A stretch of DNA of 64,000 nucleotides, taken from contig CAVVZX010000047.1 of assembly GCA_963752855.1 (NCBI GenBank), positions 124,001 through 188,000 on the forward strand, in the 5' to 3' direction. A model generated the notes under the pieces. The model was not told where the DNA came from. It did no database searches and was given only the letters and a program-made list of their open reading frames with translations. Shown here piece after piece: positions 35,443-46,297 of this stretch (positions within the stretch are counted from its first letter, which is position 1; each line of letters opens with the position of its first letter). The stretch comes from DATJPW01 sp963752855. Its GTDB lineage: Bacteria > Desulfobacterota > Desulfomonilia > Desulfomonilales > Desulfomonilaceae. Position numbers and translations under genes: made by a program.

Positions 35443-37251
35443 TTAAGACGATCTCGCAGTGCGGCGGAAGTCTATGGTCGGTTGATCTCTATCAATATCT
35501 TGGGCCCGATATCCATTCAGAGTGATGATGAAACGCGTGCCTTTGCCGGGTTCGGCTTCCACTTCAATCTCGCCACCATGCCCCTCGATTATGCTTTTGA
35601 CAATAGCCAGCCCTAATCCGGTTCCCTGTTTCTTGGTGGAAAAGAAAGGATCGAATATTTTGTCCTGGTTTTCCCGGGGAATGCCTTCTCCGGTGTCTTC
35701 TACGATTATTCGTAAGCGATCTCGATCATCCGTGGCGTACCGCACAAAGACTTTACCTCCCGCCGGCGTCGCGTCTATGGCATTAATTAGTATATTGAGA
35801 AATACTTGAGTCATCTGGTCAGTATCCATCAGCACGAGCGGCGGTTCGCCGGCCGCGGGTTCTCTGACCACTTCCACGCCTGCTTCAGCCGCTTCCCGCT
35901 CCACTACTCGCGCGCAATGGTCCAAAATGTCCTCCGCTGACCGAATGCTGAGACGCGGCTCTCTCGGCTTGGAATAGGCGAGTAACTTGGATATGACCCT
36001 GTTGAGCCGATCCACTTCGGTAAGCATCAGATCGGTGTACCGATAATCTTCTTCATCCAGGCGGATCTTCTTCTGAAAATACTGGATGAAACCGCGAATA
36101 GAATTCAGCGGATTACGTATTTCATGCGCTATGCCGGCTGATAGTCTTCCTAGAGCCGCAAACTTTTCGCTGACCACGACCTTTTGTTCCAGCTCGCGTA
36201 TCATGGTCAAATCTCGGGCTATGATCACAGCTCCTCTGGTGACAAAGGAATCCGGCTCCTTGAGCGGGGAAACGGATAATCCAAGAAATATCTTGCCTGC
36301 GGTTTCAGTAGCAATTTTGACCTCTTTTTCAATAATCTGCTCGGGGTCCGCGAGGATTTGCTTTATTTCACTCTCGAGAGGCAGCAATTCGGCGATGGGA
36401 TAACCTTCAACTTCCTCTTTGGGTTTACGCAGAATATCCAGGGCGGTTGAATTGAATGTGGCGACCCTGAGGGACCTGTCCACGGTGATCAGTCCATTGG
36501 CCATACTTTCCACGACATTGCGCGTATATGTGCGCATTTCATCCAGTGTTCTGCGAACCAAATACGCGTTTTGTATGACGAAGATGAAGTACACGCCGGC
36601 CGACCCTATGACAAAGAGCACAGCGCCGATAAAGATCGCCAACATGATGTCTTGATGTTGAATTTGCTTGAAACGATCCATCTTCAGTCCAAGAAACAAG
36701 ACCTGCTTCTGGTCTCGATCAAATACGTCCAGAAGCTCCTGGCCGATACGAGTGCTGCGCGAGGTTGTCTCCGCTTGAGTTATCTGGTCGGGAAATGGCG
36801 TAAAGAGTTTCCAGATTTCGAGAATCGTCCGATCGCTAGGAAGGTTTCTCTTGCGCGACAAGGGTTCCCCGGTGCGTATGACGGTCTTGACGAGGCTCAT
36901 TTCCTCTCCCATAAGGAGCCTCAGTCCAATTTTTGCCGGTTCGCTATGCGCTATTATTACGCCATCGCCATTGATAAGTCCTACCCATTCTACATCCGGA
37001 TCTTTGGCGGCTTGTTCAATGAGCATCTGAAGGTGTTCTATCCCCCAGTCACCTTCCATAAAACCTGTACGAGTGCCCGCTTCAAGGGTCCTGATAACGG
37101 CAATCCCTTGCCGGCTGGTGAATTCTTCCATGCGCTGATTTTGCGCATTAAGGTTCCTGATGGTGAAAACGACCACAATGACAAGGAGAATACCCGCGAC
37201 CAGCACGATGGAAAGAACGGGGAGATATTTCAGTAATGCTCTAATTTTCAT
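35443..37251 (-). CDS. Membrane sensor histidine kinase (PAS)
   Basis: 602 residues. First membrane helix VLSIVLVAGILLVIVVVFTI, a periplasmic sensor of about 160 residues, second helix AIFIGAVLFVIGSAGVYFIF, a PAS domain (NVVESMANGLITVDRSLRVA), then HisKA FAALGRLSAGIAHEIRNPLN and HATPase (ILINAIDATPAGG, VEDTGEGIPRENQDKIFDPF, TKKQGTGLGLAIVKSII). It is the partner of the NtrC-type regulator downstream (AtoS/ZraS-like arrangement). The signal sensed is unknown. Confidence 0.94.
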   Translation of the reverse strand: MKIRALLKYLPVLSIVLVAGILLVIVVVFTIRNLNAQNQRMEEFTSRQGIAVIRTLEAGTRTGFMEGDWGIEHLQMLIEQAAKDPDVEWVGLINGDGVIIAHSEPAKIGLRLLMGEEMSLVKTVIRTGEPLSRKRNLPSDRTILEIWKLFTPFPDQITQAETTSRSTRIGQELLDVFDRDQKQVLFLGLKMDRFKQIQHQDIMLAIFIGAVLFVIGSAGVYFIFVIQNAYLVRRTLDEMRTYTRNVVESMANGLITVDRSLRVATFNSTALDILRKPKEEVEGYPIAELLPLESEIKQILADPEQIIEKEVKIATETAGKIFLGLSVSPLKEPDSFVTRGAVIIARDLTMIRELEQKVVVSEKFAALGRLSAGIAHEIRNPLNSIRGFIQYFQKKIRLDEEDYRYTDLMLTEVDRLNRVISKLLAYSKPREPRLSIRSAEDILDHCARVVEREAAEAGVEVVREPAAGEPPLVLMDTDQMTQVFLNILINAIDATPAGGKVFVRYATDDRDRLRIIVEDTGEGIPRENQDKIFDPFFSTKKQGTGLGLAIVKSIIEGHGGEIEVEAEPGKGTRFIITLNGYRAQDIDRDQPTIDFRRTARSS

Positions 37252-37895
37252 GTTTATTCCGAGCTGATCCTCGCCAAGCGTTCAGGCTATCACGCTGCGG
37301 ATCGTTCACCTCTATTTGAACGAATTCGCTCGCTCTCATCCGTACAGGAATCCTCAGAATCCACCAGTCCCAGCCCCGAAGAGTACAAGAAATAGATCCG
37401 CGGAGGCGCCAACGCAACAAACACACACAACGAGCGCGACATAAAACCGAATCTCATTCCCTATCCGACGCGCAATAGACCCAATGCACTCCTACCATCT
37501 TCCCGGCGCGGCTTCAACACCAACTGACTATTTTGAGAACCTTTTGATGAATTATCCACTTTATTAACGGTCTGTCCGGTTCAGTAATCATTATTATAGG
37601 CTCACTCTAAAATTCAAACAAGAAGGCCCCCCTAAACAAACATGCGAAATGAAGTTAAAAGCGGTTTTGAATTGACTAGCATAAGAACCGGACCTGAAAG
37701 CCGCGAAACCGGTTGAAAAAAGAGCGCAAATATGTTAAGCACTGAACTAGCAAATAGGGATAATCTGCTGTAAGAAAATGAGATTTCATTGAGCAATATT
37801 TGCTGGTCTTTGGTTGGGATTCTCTGAATTCCCGGCCAGTTCACAGGGGAAGCGACAAACAACTACCGCCGAGGGCGCCTAAAGAGAAATCCATA
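37252..37895. other. Intergenic region, no gene seen
   Basis: About 640 bases between divergent genes. Open frames here are short and not protein-like. The right part is AT-rich (37540-37800) and probably holds the promoter of the TPR gene, but no clear -35/-10 pair stands out. Confidence 0.4.
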
Positions 37896-38477
37896 ATGAA
37901 CATCAATACCAACTTTGCGGATGATTCTTTGGTGATGAAGGGAAGAGAGTTCCTGGAGCGAGGTGACATTTCGTCCGCCGTGGAATGTTATGGCAAAGCC
38001 TTTGATCCGGATTCCGCTGATGAAGAGGAAGCCAGGAGCATGTTGATCGAGGGCAGGTCTCATCTTTCTCGCAAACACCTTCTGGAAGCGCTTGAATGCT
38101 TTGAAGAAGCTCTGTTGATGGGGACCGAGGTCCAACGAAGGCAGGCGCTTGAAGAAATCATAGCTGTCGGTGAGATCCGGGCCAGGGTAGGGGCGCTCAT
38201 TCCAGGGCTGAAAAAGATTTTGTCGGATCGGCCCGGTAAGCGGCCGTCTGCTCTCAGTGGCCTGGCATTAATTTCTGATGTGGAGAATGTCGTGGTGATT
38301 TCCCGGGAAGCATTTGAGAACTTGCCTACGAACCTGGCAAAAAGCAGCAGGATCACACGTATTCCACAGCACATCACCGAGGATCGGCTCCCATTCAAGG
38401 CCGACCGCTGCGTTCCTTTTACTGACAAGGAGGATGTACGTTTCATTCTTGAATTGGTCTCAGCGCTCGGCGGATAG
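37896..38477 (+). CDS. TPR-containing protein, unknown function
   Basis: 193 residues from MNINTNFADDSLVMKGREFL. Two or three TPR-like helical pairs (GDISSAVECYGKAFDPD, KHLLEALECFEEALLMG) are followed by a C-terminal domain with predicted strands (SGLALISDVENVVVISREAF and ITEDRLPFKADRCVPFTDKE) that I do not recognise. No signal peptide. The frame opens at 37800, but the ATG at 37896 follows AAAGAGA and begins the conserved-looking part. Confidence 0.65.
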   Translation: MNINTNFADDSLVMKGREFLERGDISSAVECYGKAFDPDSADEEEARSMLIEGRSHLSRKHLLEALECFEEALLMGTEVQRRQALEEIIAVGEIRARVGALIPGLKKILSDRPGKRPSALSGLALISDVENVVVISREAFENLPTNLAKSSRITRIPQHITEDRLPFKADRCVPFTDKEDVRFILELVSALGG

Positions 38478-38800
38478 GGAAAACGCATAAACCGGGTCTG
38501 ACATGATCCCACGGAGCAGGCCTTAACATAAACATTGTTCGCTGCACTAATGCCTCAAGTAATTGCATCTGCTTCCCCGGAAATTGACCGAAATTCTCCG
38601 AGCCTCCGGGTCCTTGGAACAGATTCGCAAACAGTTCTGTCTTCTTATATTATCAACGTGACCGGTCGTGAGAAACGGTCATTAACGATTGGCGTCGCGG
38701 GCTTTTAATCGATTCTTGACACGAGGGCAAGAATTGAATAAAGGTAACCCGCCGCAAGCGGCTGTTTGGTCGATCCGACTACCGCCGCAGGAGGCAGTTC
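38478..38800. other. Intergenic region upstream of ruvX
   Basis: About 320 bases. Contains a possible promoter at 38716-38744 and the ribosome site AGGAGG at 38789-38794. No gene seen. Confidence 0.45.
38716..38744 (+). promoter_or_regulatory. Possible promoter of ruvX-mltG
   Basis: TTGACA at 38716-38721, 17-base spacer, weak -10 TAAAGG at 38739-38744. It lies about 60 bases before the GTG start at 38801. Confidence 0.4.
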
Positions 38801-39232
38801 GTGAGAATTCTTGGCCTGGACATTGGTTCAAAAAGAATTGGGGTGGCTATAAGTGATGAGTTGGGCTTCACGGCTCAGGGAATAGAAACCCTAAGCTGCA
38901 AGAGCCCTGAAGATGACGCCGCGGCAATTGCCGAATTGGCGGAGAAATATAATGTCGAAGCGATAGTGGTAGGAATTCCTTACAATATGGACGGCAGCGC
39001 AGGCCCCCAAGCTGAAAAAGTAAGGGCCATGATAGAACTGATCAATCAACGAGCCAAAATTCCAGTTCATGAATGGGATGAACGGCTGTCCACCGTGGCC
39101 GCAGAGCGGGTCCTTCTTGAAGCTGATATGAGCCGGTCTAAGAGACGTAAGGTCATTGACAAAGTTGCAGCGGTCATAATTCTCCAGGGATATCTGGACG
39201 GAAAGAGCCTGAAGGAAAAGCAGAACTCATGA
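38801..39232 (+). CDS. ruvX: Holliday junction resolvase-like RuvX (YqgF)
   Basis: 143 residues of the RNase H-like YqgF/RuvX family, linked to 16S rRNA 5'-end processing and proposed as a Holliday junction resolvase. RILGLDIGSKRIGVAISDEL holds the first catalytic Asp; VVGIPYNMDGSAGPQAEKV is the family centre; DERLSTVAAERVLLEADMSR and KRRKVIDKVAAVIILQGYLD hold the last catalytic acids. GTG start with GGAGG upstream. Its stop overlaps the mltG start (ATGA at 39229-39232). Confidence 0.93.
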   Translation: MRILGLDIGSKRIGVAISDELGFTAQGIETLSCKSPEDDAAAIAELAEKYNVEAIVVGIPYNMDGSAGPQAEKVRAMIELINQRAKIPVHEWDERLSTVAAERVLLEADMSRSKRRKVIDKVAAVIILQGYLDGKSLKEKQNS

Positions 39233-40308
39233 GGGTTTCCATTGTGTCCATATTGAGAGGTTTTGTAACCATCACGATATTAGCTGGGCTGGCGGTAGGC
39301 GCGTACCTGGTGTACTCAAAGGTCCCCCGCTTTCTGGACGAGTTGGTTCAACAAAAAACAGTAGAAACGATCACTCCGGGTCAGGAAGTAATTGTGACTA
39401 TTCCCAAAGGGGCCTCAGTGTCTCAAGTGGGGAATATCCTCCAAGAGAAAGGCGTCGTGTCCAATCGCCTGATCTTCAAACTGGTGGCCTGGATAAGAGG
39501 CGAACAGCGAAATATAAAGGCGGGGGATTATGCATTGAAAACCGGCAGCGACGCCGGAGATGTGCTCGACCAGTTGATATCCGGAAAGACCCTCATGTTC
39601 ACGCTAACAGTCCCGGAGGGCTATAACATATATCAGATGGCGGACATGTTTCAGCAGTTGAGCCTGATGACCAGAGAGGAGTTTCTGTCCGTAGCCAAGG
39701 ACAAAACTTTTTTGAAAGAATTGTCCGTGGACGGGCAATCCCTGGAGGGATATCTCTTTCCGGACACATATTTTTTCAGATATTCCGAAAAAGCGGATGC
39801 TAAACTAATTATTCGACGGATGGTACAACGTTTTCACGAGGTTTACGACAAATATGTCCGGTCAGAGGCCGAAGAGGCCGGCTGGACGATGGGGCAGGCT
39901 GTAACGCTCGCGTCGCTGGTGGAAAAGGAGGCTAAGCCCTCGGAACATCAACTAGTTTCAGCGGTTTTTCATAATCGGCTTAAACAAAAGATGCGCTTGC
40001 AATCGGATCCTACCGCCATATACGGAATCAAGCCGATGGGTTCCAAAATTACGCGCGCGGATTTGGACCGCAAACAACCGTATAATACTTATCAAATTGA
40101 TGGACTTCCTCCAGGCCCTATCGCAAGCCCGGGGCGGGAATCACTGATAGCCGCGGTTAAGCCCGCGGACAACGACTATCTTTATTTTGTCGCCAAGAAT
40201 GATGGAAGCCATCAATTTTCCAGCACTCTTGCAGAGCATAATCACTGGGTGAATCTTTATCAGCGCCAGCCCCGATCCGAAATACAGGCTACCACCAAAG
40301 CCCGATAG
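39229..40308 (+). CDS. mltG: Endolytic transglycosylase MltG
   Basis: 359 residues, YceG-like. It cleaves nascent glycan strands at the inner membrane to end their synthesis. An N-terminal membrane helix (TITILAGLAVGAYLVYS) is followed by a LysM-like domain (VTIPKGASVSQVGNILQEKG) and the catalytic domain: EGYLFPDTYFF, VTLASLVEKEAKPSEHQLVS (catalytic Glu) and RLQSDPTAIYGI, then PYNTYQIDGLPPGPIASPG. Translationally coupled to ruvX. Confidence 0.95.
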   Translation: MRVSIVSILRGFVTITILAGLAVGAYLVYSKVPRFLDELVQQKTVETITPGQEVIVTIPKGASVSQVGNILQEKGVVSNRLIFKLVAWIRGEQRNIKAGDYALKTGSDAGDVLDQLISGKTLMFTLTVPEGYNIYQMADMFQQLSLMTREEFLSVAKDKTFLKELSVDGQSLEGYLFPDTYFFRYSEKADAKLIIRRMVQRFHEVYDKYVRSEAEEAGWTMGQAVTLASLVEKEAKPSEHQLVSAVFHNRLKQKMRLQSDPTAIYGIKPMGSKITRADLDRKQPYNTYQIDGLPPGPIASPGRESLIAAVKPADNDYLYFVAKNDGSHQFSSTLAEHNHWVNLYQRQPRSEIQATTKAR

Positions 40309-40333
40309 GAAGGCTCTCTAGTCCCCAAAATAG

Positions 40334-41062
40334 TCAGTGGTCGCCGCCGCGGTCTTCCGCCTGTTCTGATATCTTCTGCAAAATCAACATTGATGCGGCA
40401 AGTGCCCGCAATATAACGAAAATGGTAATACCTGTTATTGCGACCGGCAGTCCGAGTATTAGCGCCCCTAACAGCGACTGAGCCACTGTCAACCATCCTT
40501 GAGACACTGAAAGCTGCATGGCTACAACCAGTCCCAAAGCGACTATAATGTAGGTCAGTAAGGCGGTGATTCCTAAAACGCGGCAATATTTGGTTACAGA
40601 TCGCACACTAGCTTTCACCCCGGGGGAGGGCTGATGCGCATCTTCCACTTCCTGCGCGACGGAAGACAAAAGGGATTCTCCACCTACGGACGTCCCTGCG
40701 CGCTGTGCCGCAGACCTGCTACCGGATTGAGCTTTGGGTTTTCCGGGGGAGGTCCTTAACGTTTTCGATTTTTTCGCCTGTCCCGGAGCAGTATAACCGC
40801 ATCGAGGGCATTCAATGAATTCTCTTCCCTGAATATTCCCGCAAGCAGGACAAATAAACAGCCCGATATCAACTGTCCTGTCGGACAAGGGCACCCGTGC
40901 GTCCAATTCTTCCTCGTCGACTATCCCTGCCTGGACCATCTTGTTTAGCACACTTTGCAGACCCTGAGCCGAAAGCTGATACTTCCTCATCAGGGCGGCG
41001 TCATCCATGCCGGCCCGGATATCTTTTAGGACTTCGCGGGCTGTTATCTTACGCTTCTCCAT
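40334..41062 (-). CDS. Helical domain, zinc-ribbon and membrane protein
   Basis: 242 residues. Residues 1-55: ITAREVLKDIRAGMDDAALM then RKYQLSAQGLQSVLNKMVQA, the same helical domain as the protein at 10105. A zinc ribbon follows (CPACGNIQGREFIECPRCGY), then a disordered Ser/Lys/Ala-rich stretch and two membrane helices (LGITALLTYIIVALGLVVAM, ALILGLPVAITGITIFVILR). Function unknown. It ends 25 bases from the mltG stop on the opposite strand. GAGGAG lies before the ATG. Confidence 0.75.
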   Translation of the reverse strand: MEKRKITAREVLKDIRAGMDDAALMRKYQLSAQGLQSVLNKMVQAGIVDEEELDARVPLSDRTVDIGLFICPACGNIQGREFIECPRCGYTAPGQAKKSKTLRTSPGKPKAQSGSRSAAQRAGTSVGGESLLSSVAQEVEDAHQPSPGVKASVRSVTKYCRVLGITALLTYIIVALGLVVAMQLSVSQGWLTVAQSLLGALILGLPVAITGITIFVILRALAASMLILQKISEQAEDRGGDH

Positions 41063-41546
41063 TCATTCTCCTCTGCGGGAACACTTCCCACGCAATTCTC
41101 TCCTGACACTTGGCCTTTTCAAAGCCCTAAATTGAGCGGCGTTCTAAGCTGAGTCCGGTCTGTCTCTCGTCATTCCGATCGCAGGTTTTCGCCGGGGTAA
41201 ACTTGCCGCGTTGAAAAACGCGGATCGGAATCCGGCTCCTTCCCATGCCGGCATGACGATAAATTAGGACACTGCCCTAAATTGACTCAAGAAGAGCGAT
41301 GCCGTAGTATCATAGATGCTGGATGGAATGATTCACGATACGGCGCCGACCTTTCAACTCGCGTCAATATATCAAACTAACCCATGCACATTCAAATGGT
41401 TATTATAAGGAGGGCTTTCCGCTCTGATTCGAATTTTGCGCGTCCTGATGATTTTATGTTGGATTAAAACGGGCGGCTTGGATATGTTCTGTTCCCCGAA
41501 AACGGCCACATGTATCTCTGGCCGCTCAAATAAAGAGTAATGGGCA
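41063..41546. other. Intergenic region with a long imperfect palindrome
   Basis: Between the zinc-ribbon gene and parC. It contains CGTCATTCCGATC at about 41168 facing GATCGGAATCC and GGCATGACG near 41258, an imperfect repeat-type palindrome. AAGGAGGG near 41410 looks like a ribosome site but no frame of useful length follows it. Confidence 0.45.
41168..41258. repeat. Imperfect palindrome CGTCATTCCG...CATGACG
   Basis: About 90 bases with facing CGTCAT and ATGACG ends and an inner GATC...GATCGGAA pair. No other copy is seen in the window. Likely a small intergenic repeat able to fold as RNA. Confidence 0.4.
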
Positions 41547-43971
41547 ATGATATCAGTTGATCACTTGAAATCCACAACAAGAGGCTCCCAAAACGAGGCG
41601 GTCCTTCGGCACGAGGTCGAAAAACGCTACCTGGCGTACGCGCTGTCAACAATCGTTTCACGCGCCTTGCCTGACGTTAGGGACGGTCTGAAGCCGGTTC
41701 ACCGTCGTATCCTGTATGCCATGCAAAGTATGAGGCTGACGGACACGGCCAAAATGAGGAAATCAGCGGCCGTGGTAGGCGAGGTCATTGGAAAATATCA
41801 CCCTCACGGCGATCAAGCCGCTTATGACGCTATGGTCAGGATGGCCCAGGATTTTAGCCTGAGGTATCCGCTTATAGAAGGCTCGGGGAATTTCGGGTCT
41901 CTAGATGGCGACTCGCCGGCTGCCATGCGTTACACCGAGACTCGCTTGAGCGCATTCGCCGGACTTCTGTTGCGGGATATCGACCAGGGGACCACCGAAT
42001 TTCATCCCACCTATGACGCTATGGGGGAGGAGCCGGATGTCCTTCCATCCGCGATTCCTAATCTTCTCCTTAACGGGTCTTCCGGGATCGCTGTGGGGAT
42101 GAGCTGCTCATTTCCGCCCCACAACATAGTTGAAGTATTGGCCGCATGTCGGGCTGCGATTCGCGATCGAAGCCTCGACACACTAGGGTTGCTAAAGTAT
42201 ATCAAGGGACCGGATTTTCCTACAGGCGGCGAGATCGTCGAAGACGCGAACCACTTAACCGAGGTCTACAGTAAGGGCCATGGATTCATCAAGGTCAGAG
42301 CGACCTTCGAACTGGAAACGGCCGGGAGAGGCAAAACGAACCTGATCGTTACATCGATCCCTTATTCAGTAAACAAATCCAGGTTGATAGAGCGTATAGC
42401 TCAACTAATCAGAGATAAAAAGCTCAAGCACCTCTATGATGTCCGTGATGAAAGCACACAGGATGTAAGGATCGTGCTTGAGCTGCGAGGCGCTGACGTA
42501 AATACCGATTCGATAATGGCCTTTCTTTATAAGCACAGTGATTTACAGATTAATTTCCCTGTGAATCATATAGCTGTTACTCCTCTGGGCGCGCCTGAGA
42601 GACTCGGACTTGACAGGATCATCCGCTATTTTCTTGATTTCAGATATGAAAAGACCGTTCTGAGACTCAAGCATCGTTTGGAGATTCTTCAAAAGCGTAT
42701 CCACGTGTTGGAAGGGTTCAGGATACTGTTTGATGACCTGGACAGAGCGCTTCATATAATCCGATCCGCCGGCAACCGTAAACAGGCCGAGGAAGGCCTC
42801 AAGGCCGAGTTCGCACTGGATGTGGAACAGGTGGACGCCATCCTGGAGATGCGGCTCTACAAATTGGTGGGCCTGGAGATCGGCAAGGTCTTGGATGAGC
42901 TTTTGGCAAAGAAAACCGAAGCAGCGGAAATTGCGCGTGATGTGGCAAGCGAAGCCAGGATCTGGAATATAGTGGACGCTGAACTTGCCGAAATAGCGAC
43001 CAAATTCGGTGATAAACGCCGAACCAAAATGGTGGAGCAGAAGGAAGCGGTTGCGCAGGCATACGATCCCGATGAGTTCGTGGAACATGAGGACGTTACG
43101 GTAATCTTATCGCGACAGGGGTGGGTCCGCCGAGTGAAGACGGAAATCGAAGACCCCTCGACAGTGAAACTTCGAGAAGGCGACAGTCTTCTCGGCTGTG
43201 TAAGAGTGAACACAGGTTCCACTGTGGCGGTCTTCTCGAATCTTGGGAAGGTTTATGTGGCCAGGGCCTTGGACATCCCGTCAAGCGCGGGTTTTGGTGA
43301 GCCGATCAATAGTCTTTTCGGGCTTGTGGACGGTGAGTTCGCCGTGGGATTCATTGCCCCGGATCCGGTGATTCCCGTGCCGCAGCAGCAAGCAGAGACG
43401 CTCGACCGGGTGGATGAGTCCATTGAAGTCCACGAGGATGATTCGCCGCAGTATTCTTTGTTTGCAGGCCCCGATCAAGGCCGGACGGATAGCCCCGATG
43501 AGCCCGCCTCGGCCGCCGGTTCCGGTCCAAGGTGTCCTGATAACGCGCCACGGGAAAGGATTCAGATTTGATTATGGCATCTTAAGGGAGCCTACTAAAC
43601 GCTTGGGCAGAAAACTGGTCAGTCTGGCTCAAACCGATGAGGTGGTCGCGGCAATTCCGGAAGAAGCCGAGTTGGTCGTCATAGCGGTTGATTCGGGCAA
43701 AATGCTTGCATTCCCGGTGGATCAAGTTCCGGTTCTGACAGGGCCGGGACAAGGTGTGCGCATGATCAAAATATCCCCCGGCTCCCAGGTAGTGGGCTTG
43801 GAATTGATAAATATTGGAGATAGTCTTCAGATTAATTCAAAAGACGGCAAAGAGCTGATATTGAAAGCCGCGGATATCCCGAGGGCTAATCGGAGCACGC
43901 AAGGAAAAAAGATTGGCGAGTCGATTGCAGCTATAAAACGGATTTCCAGCGATGAAGGTTATATGGAATGA
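41547..43971 (+). CDS. parC: DNA topoisomerase IV subunit A (GyrA/ParC family), frameshifted
   Basis: Cuts and religates DNA to decatenate chromosomes. Motifs: IVSRALPDVRDGLKPVHRRI, VVGEVIGKYHPHGDQAAYDA, and the catalytic Tyr in SPAAMRYTETRLS. The C-terminal part has beta-propeller repeats (VTVILSRQGWVRRVKTE, GVLITRHGKGFRFDYG). The frame shifts near 43490-43530: DSPDEPASAAG in frame 3, then PPVPVQGVLITRHGKGFRF in frame 1 after dropping one base. Rebuilt length about 808 residues. No GyrA box (QRRGGKG) is seen where gyrase would have it, which favours topoisomerase IV over gyrase. Followed by parE with an ATGA overlap. Confidence 0.85.
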
Positions 43972-45873
43972 GCGAATCTTACACTGTTAAAACCATCCAG
44001 GTATTGAAGGGATTGGAAGCTGTCCGGAAGCGACCGGGCATGTACATAGGCGGGACCGGGCCCGAGGGCCTGCATCAGCTTGTTTGGGAAATCCTGGACA
44101 ACAGCGTGGATGAGGCCCTTAACGGGCATTGCGACCGTATTGAAGTCGTTTTGTTGGCCGACGGAAGTTTGTCCGTGGCAGGACACAGGCCGCGGCATAC
44201 CCGTCGAGAAGCACCCGACTACCGGCAAGAACACCGTGGAGACGATTTTCTGCAATCTCCATGCGGGTGGGAAATTCGATGATGACGCGTACAAGGTTGC
44301 GGGCGGTTTGCACGGCGTCGGCGCTGCGGTAGTAAACGCGCTCAGTGAGAAAATGATCGTGGAAGTAGAGCGCAAGGGTCTGCGCTATCGACAGGAGTTT
44401 CGCCGAGGTAAGGCAGTTTCTCCATTACAGCAGGTTCCAGGTTCCGGGCGTACGGGAACAAAAGTAGTGTTTCTGCCTGATCCAAAGATATTCGGGGACA
44501 AGGCATTTTCGGCAGATCTAATCCATGAGCGGCTCCGGACAAAGGCGTTCCTGATTGCGGGCCTCACCATCACCTTCGCTGATGAGACCCGGAACTCCGC
44601 TGAGACGTTTTGCTATCCGGGCGGCGTCACCGATTTTCTTCAGGAACTGGTCAAAGATCGTACTTTAATTGACGCTCAGCCGTTCTACTATTCCTATAAG
44701 AACGATCTTCGGGTCGAAATTGCGATGGCATGGACTGAACAGACCAGCCATCGGATTCTATCGTTTGTAAACTCAATACCCACTCCGAACGGAGGCACGC
44801 ACGATACTGCATTCCGCAACGGAATAACTCGGGCGATTCGGGCGTACCTCGAAAAGCGTAACGGTCTTCCCAAAGGGATCAAAGGAATCTCAGCCGAAGA
44901 TGTAAGAGAGGGGCTACAGGCGATAATTTCCGTTTATCTGCACGGGAATCTTGAATTTCAAGGGCAGACCAAGGAGCGTCTCACCAGCGAAACAGCCCAG
45001 CAAATCGAGCCCCTGGTGCGGAACGCCCTGGAAACATGGCTGCATCAGAACCCGACCCAGGCCGCGGCCCTGGCGGGCAGGGTGTTGCTTGCCTCGCAGG
45101 CTAGGGCCGCGTCCCGGGCCGCGAGAGATCAGGTAAACCGAAAGGCCGCCACACGACGTCTTACGCTCCCCGGCAAATTGGCAGACTGTTCACTGCAAAC
45201 GCTCGAGAATACCGAACTGTTCATAGTCGAGGGTGATAGCGCCGGCGGCTCGTCCAAACAGGCCCGCGACCGTAAATTTCAGGCCATACTGCCCATAAGA
45301 GGCAAGATCCTCAACGTGGAGCAGGCTTCCGGTGAAAAGCTCAAAGGCAATAAGGAAATCCACAGTCTTGTTCAGAGCATCGGGACCGGCATGGGCAAAT
45401 CGTTTGATTACTCGCGGCTACGCTACGGAAAAATAATAATCAATACCGACGCGGATGTGGACGGCCACCACATCGCTACCTTGCTGCTGACGTTCTTTTA
45501 TCGTTTTCTTCCGGAACTGGTCAGGAAAGGGCACATATACCTGGCCATGCCGCCTCTATACAGAATAAGCGTGGGATCGGGCAAAAAGGCCAAAATCAAT
45601 TACGTTTTCTCGGACGCAGAAAAGGAAAAATTCCTGAAAACCCGAAACGGCAAGGAAGTTGAAATCCAACGATTCAAAGGTCTTGGTGAGATGGATGCTC
45701 CGACGTTGAAGATGACCACGATGGACCCAGCGACCCGGAAAATCCTGAAAATCGGCATAGATGATGAAGACAAGACTCACGAGATCTTCGACACTCTCAT
45801 GGGAAAGGACGTCAGACGCCGGTTCCTGTTCATAAAGGACCACGCCCGAGAGGTCCAGGACCTGGACATCTGA
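43968..45873 (+). CDS. parE: DNA topoisomerase IV subunit B (ParE), frameshifted
   Basis: ATPase subunit of the enzyme above. GHKL motifs: LEAVRKRPGMYIGGTGPEGL, WEILDNSVDEALNGH (Asn/Asp of the ATP site), QDTGRGIPVEKHPTTGKNTV and GGLHGVGAAVVNALS. The TOPRIM domain has FIVEGDSAGGSSKQARDRKF and NTDADVDGHHIATLLL. One extra G at 44177-44178 shifts DGSLSV from frame 3 to QDTGRGIPV in frame 1. Rebuilt length about 635 residues, the short form without the gyrase-B insertion. Confidence 0.87.
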
Positions 45874-45903
45874 GGCGCTGTGTTGCTGCGCCTATGAAGA
45901 GAA

Positions 45904-45942
45904 TCCGGGGAGAGGCTTTTTGCAAAAAGCCGCCTCCCCGGA
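45904..45942 (+). terminator. Terminator-like hairpin after parE
   Basis: Stem TCCGGGGAG plus GGCTTTTT pairs with AAAAAGCC plus CTCCCCGGA, with a small internal bulge, 31 bases after the parE stop. It is followed by CCCCTCC and AAGAACTCTTAGA, the shared repeat tail. Confidence 0.65.
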
Positions 45943-45985
45943 ACCCCTCCGCAAGAACTCTTAGATGGCTGGCGGCAACACAGAT

Positions 45986-46057
45986 GTCATTGCGATGAAT
46001 GAAATGACGAAGCAATCCCCGAAGGTTAGGAGATTGCCGCGCTGCGCTCGCAATGAC
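45986..46057. repeat. Palindrome of two facing GTCATTGCGA units
   Basis: GTCATTGCGA at 45986-45995 and TCGCAATGAC at 46048-46057 bracket GCAATCCCC and GGAGATTGCC. A single unit is at 28513. Confidence 0.55.
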
Positions 46058-46297
46058 CGCGAGACGCTGTAGGGGCGACCGGCGGTCGCCCGAGATCGGT
46101 GACGCCAGAATCTGCCCGGCCCCTGATCCGTGGATCTCTGCGGTGATTTCCTGATTGCGCAAATTGCAGGAGGCCACAGAACCCCTACAGGCCAGTGGAG
46201 ATTTGCGCCACACATCTAGGGCGCATAGCCATGCGCCCCTGATGGCTTCTGAAACCGGTCGGTCGGTGATCTGTGGCACAGTCGAGGGCTTACTAGA

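Larger units (their letters stand above)
45874..46297. other. Intergenic region packed with short repeats
   Basis: Holds the terminator-like repeat at 45904-45965, the palindrome of two facing GTCATTGCGA units at 45986-46057 and GTAGGGGCGACC at 46069. The rest up to the HEAT gene stop has no gene-like frame. Confidence 0.6.

Noticed and set aside
37632..37862. Minus-strand open frame in the gap before the TPR gene
   Set aside because: Low-complexity translation, no ribosome site, AT-rich promoter-like DNA.
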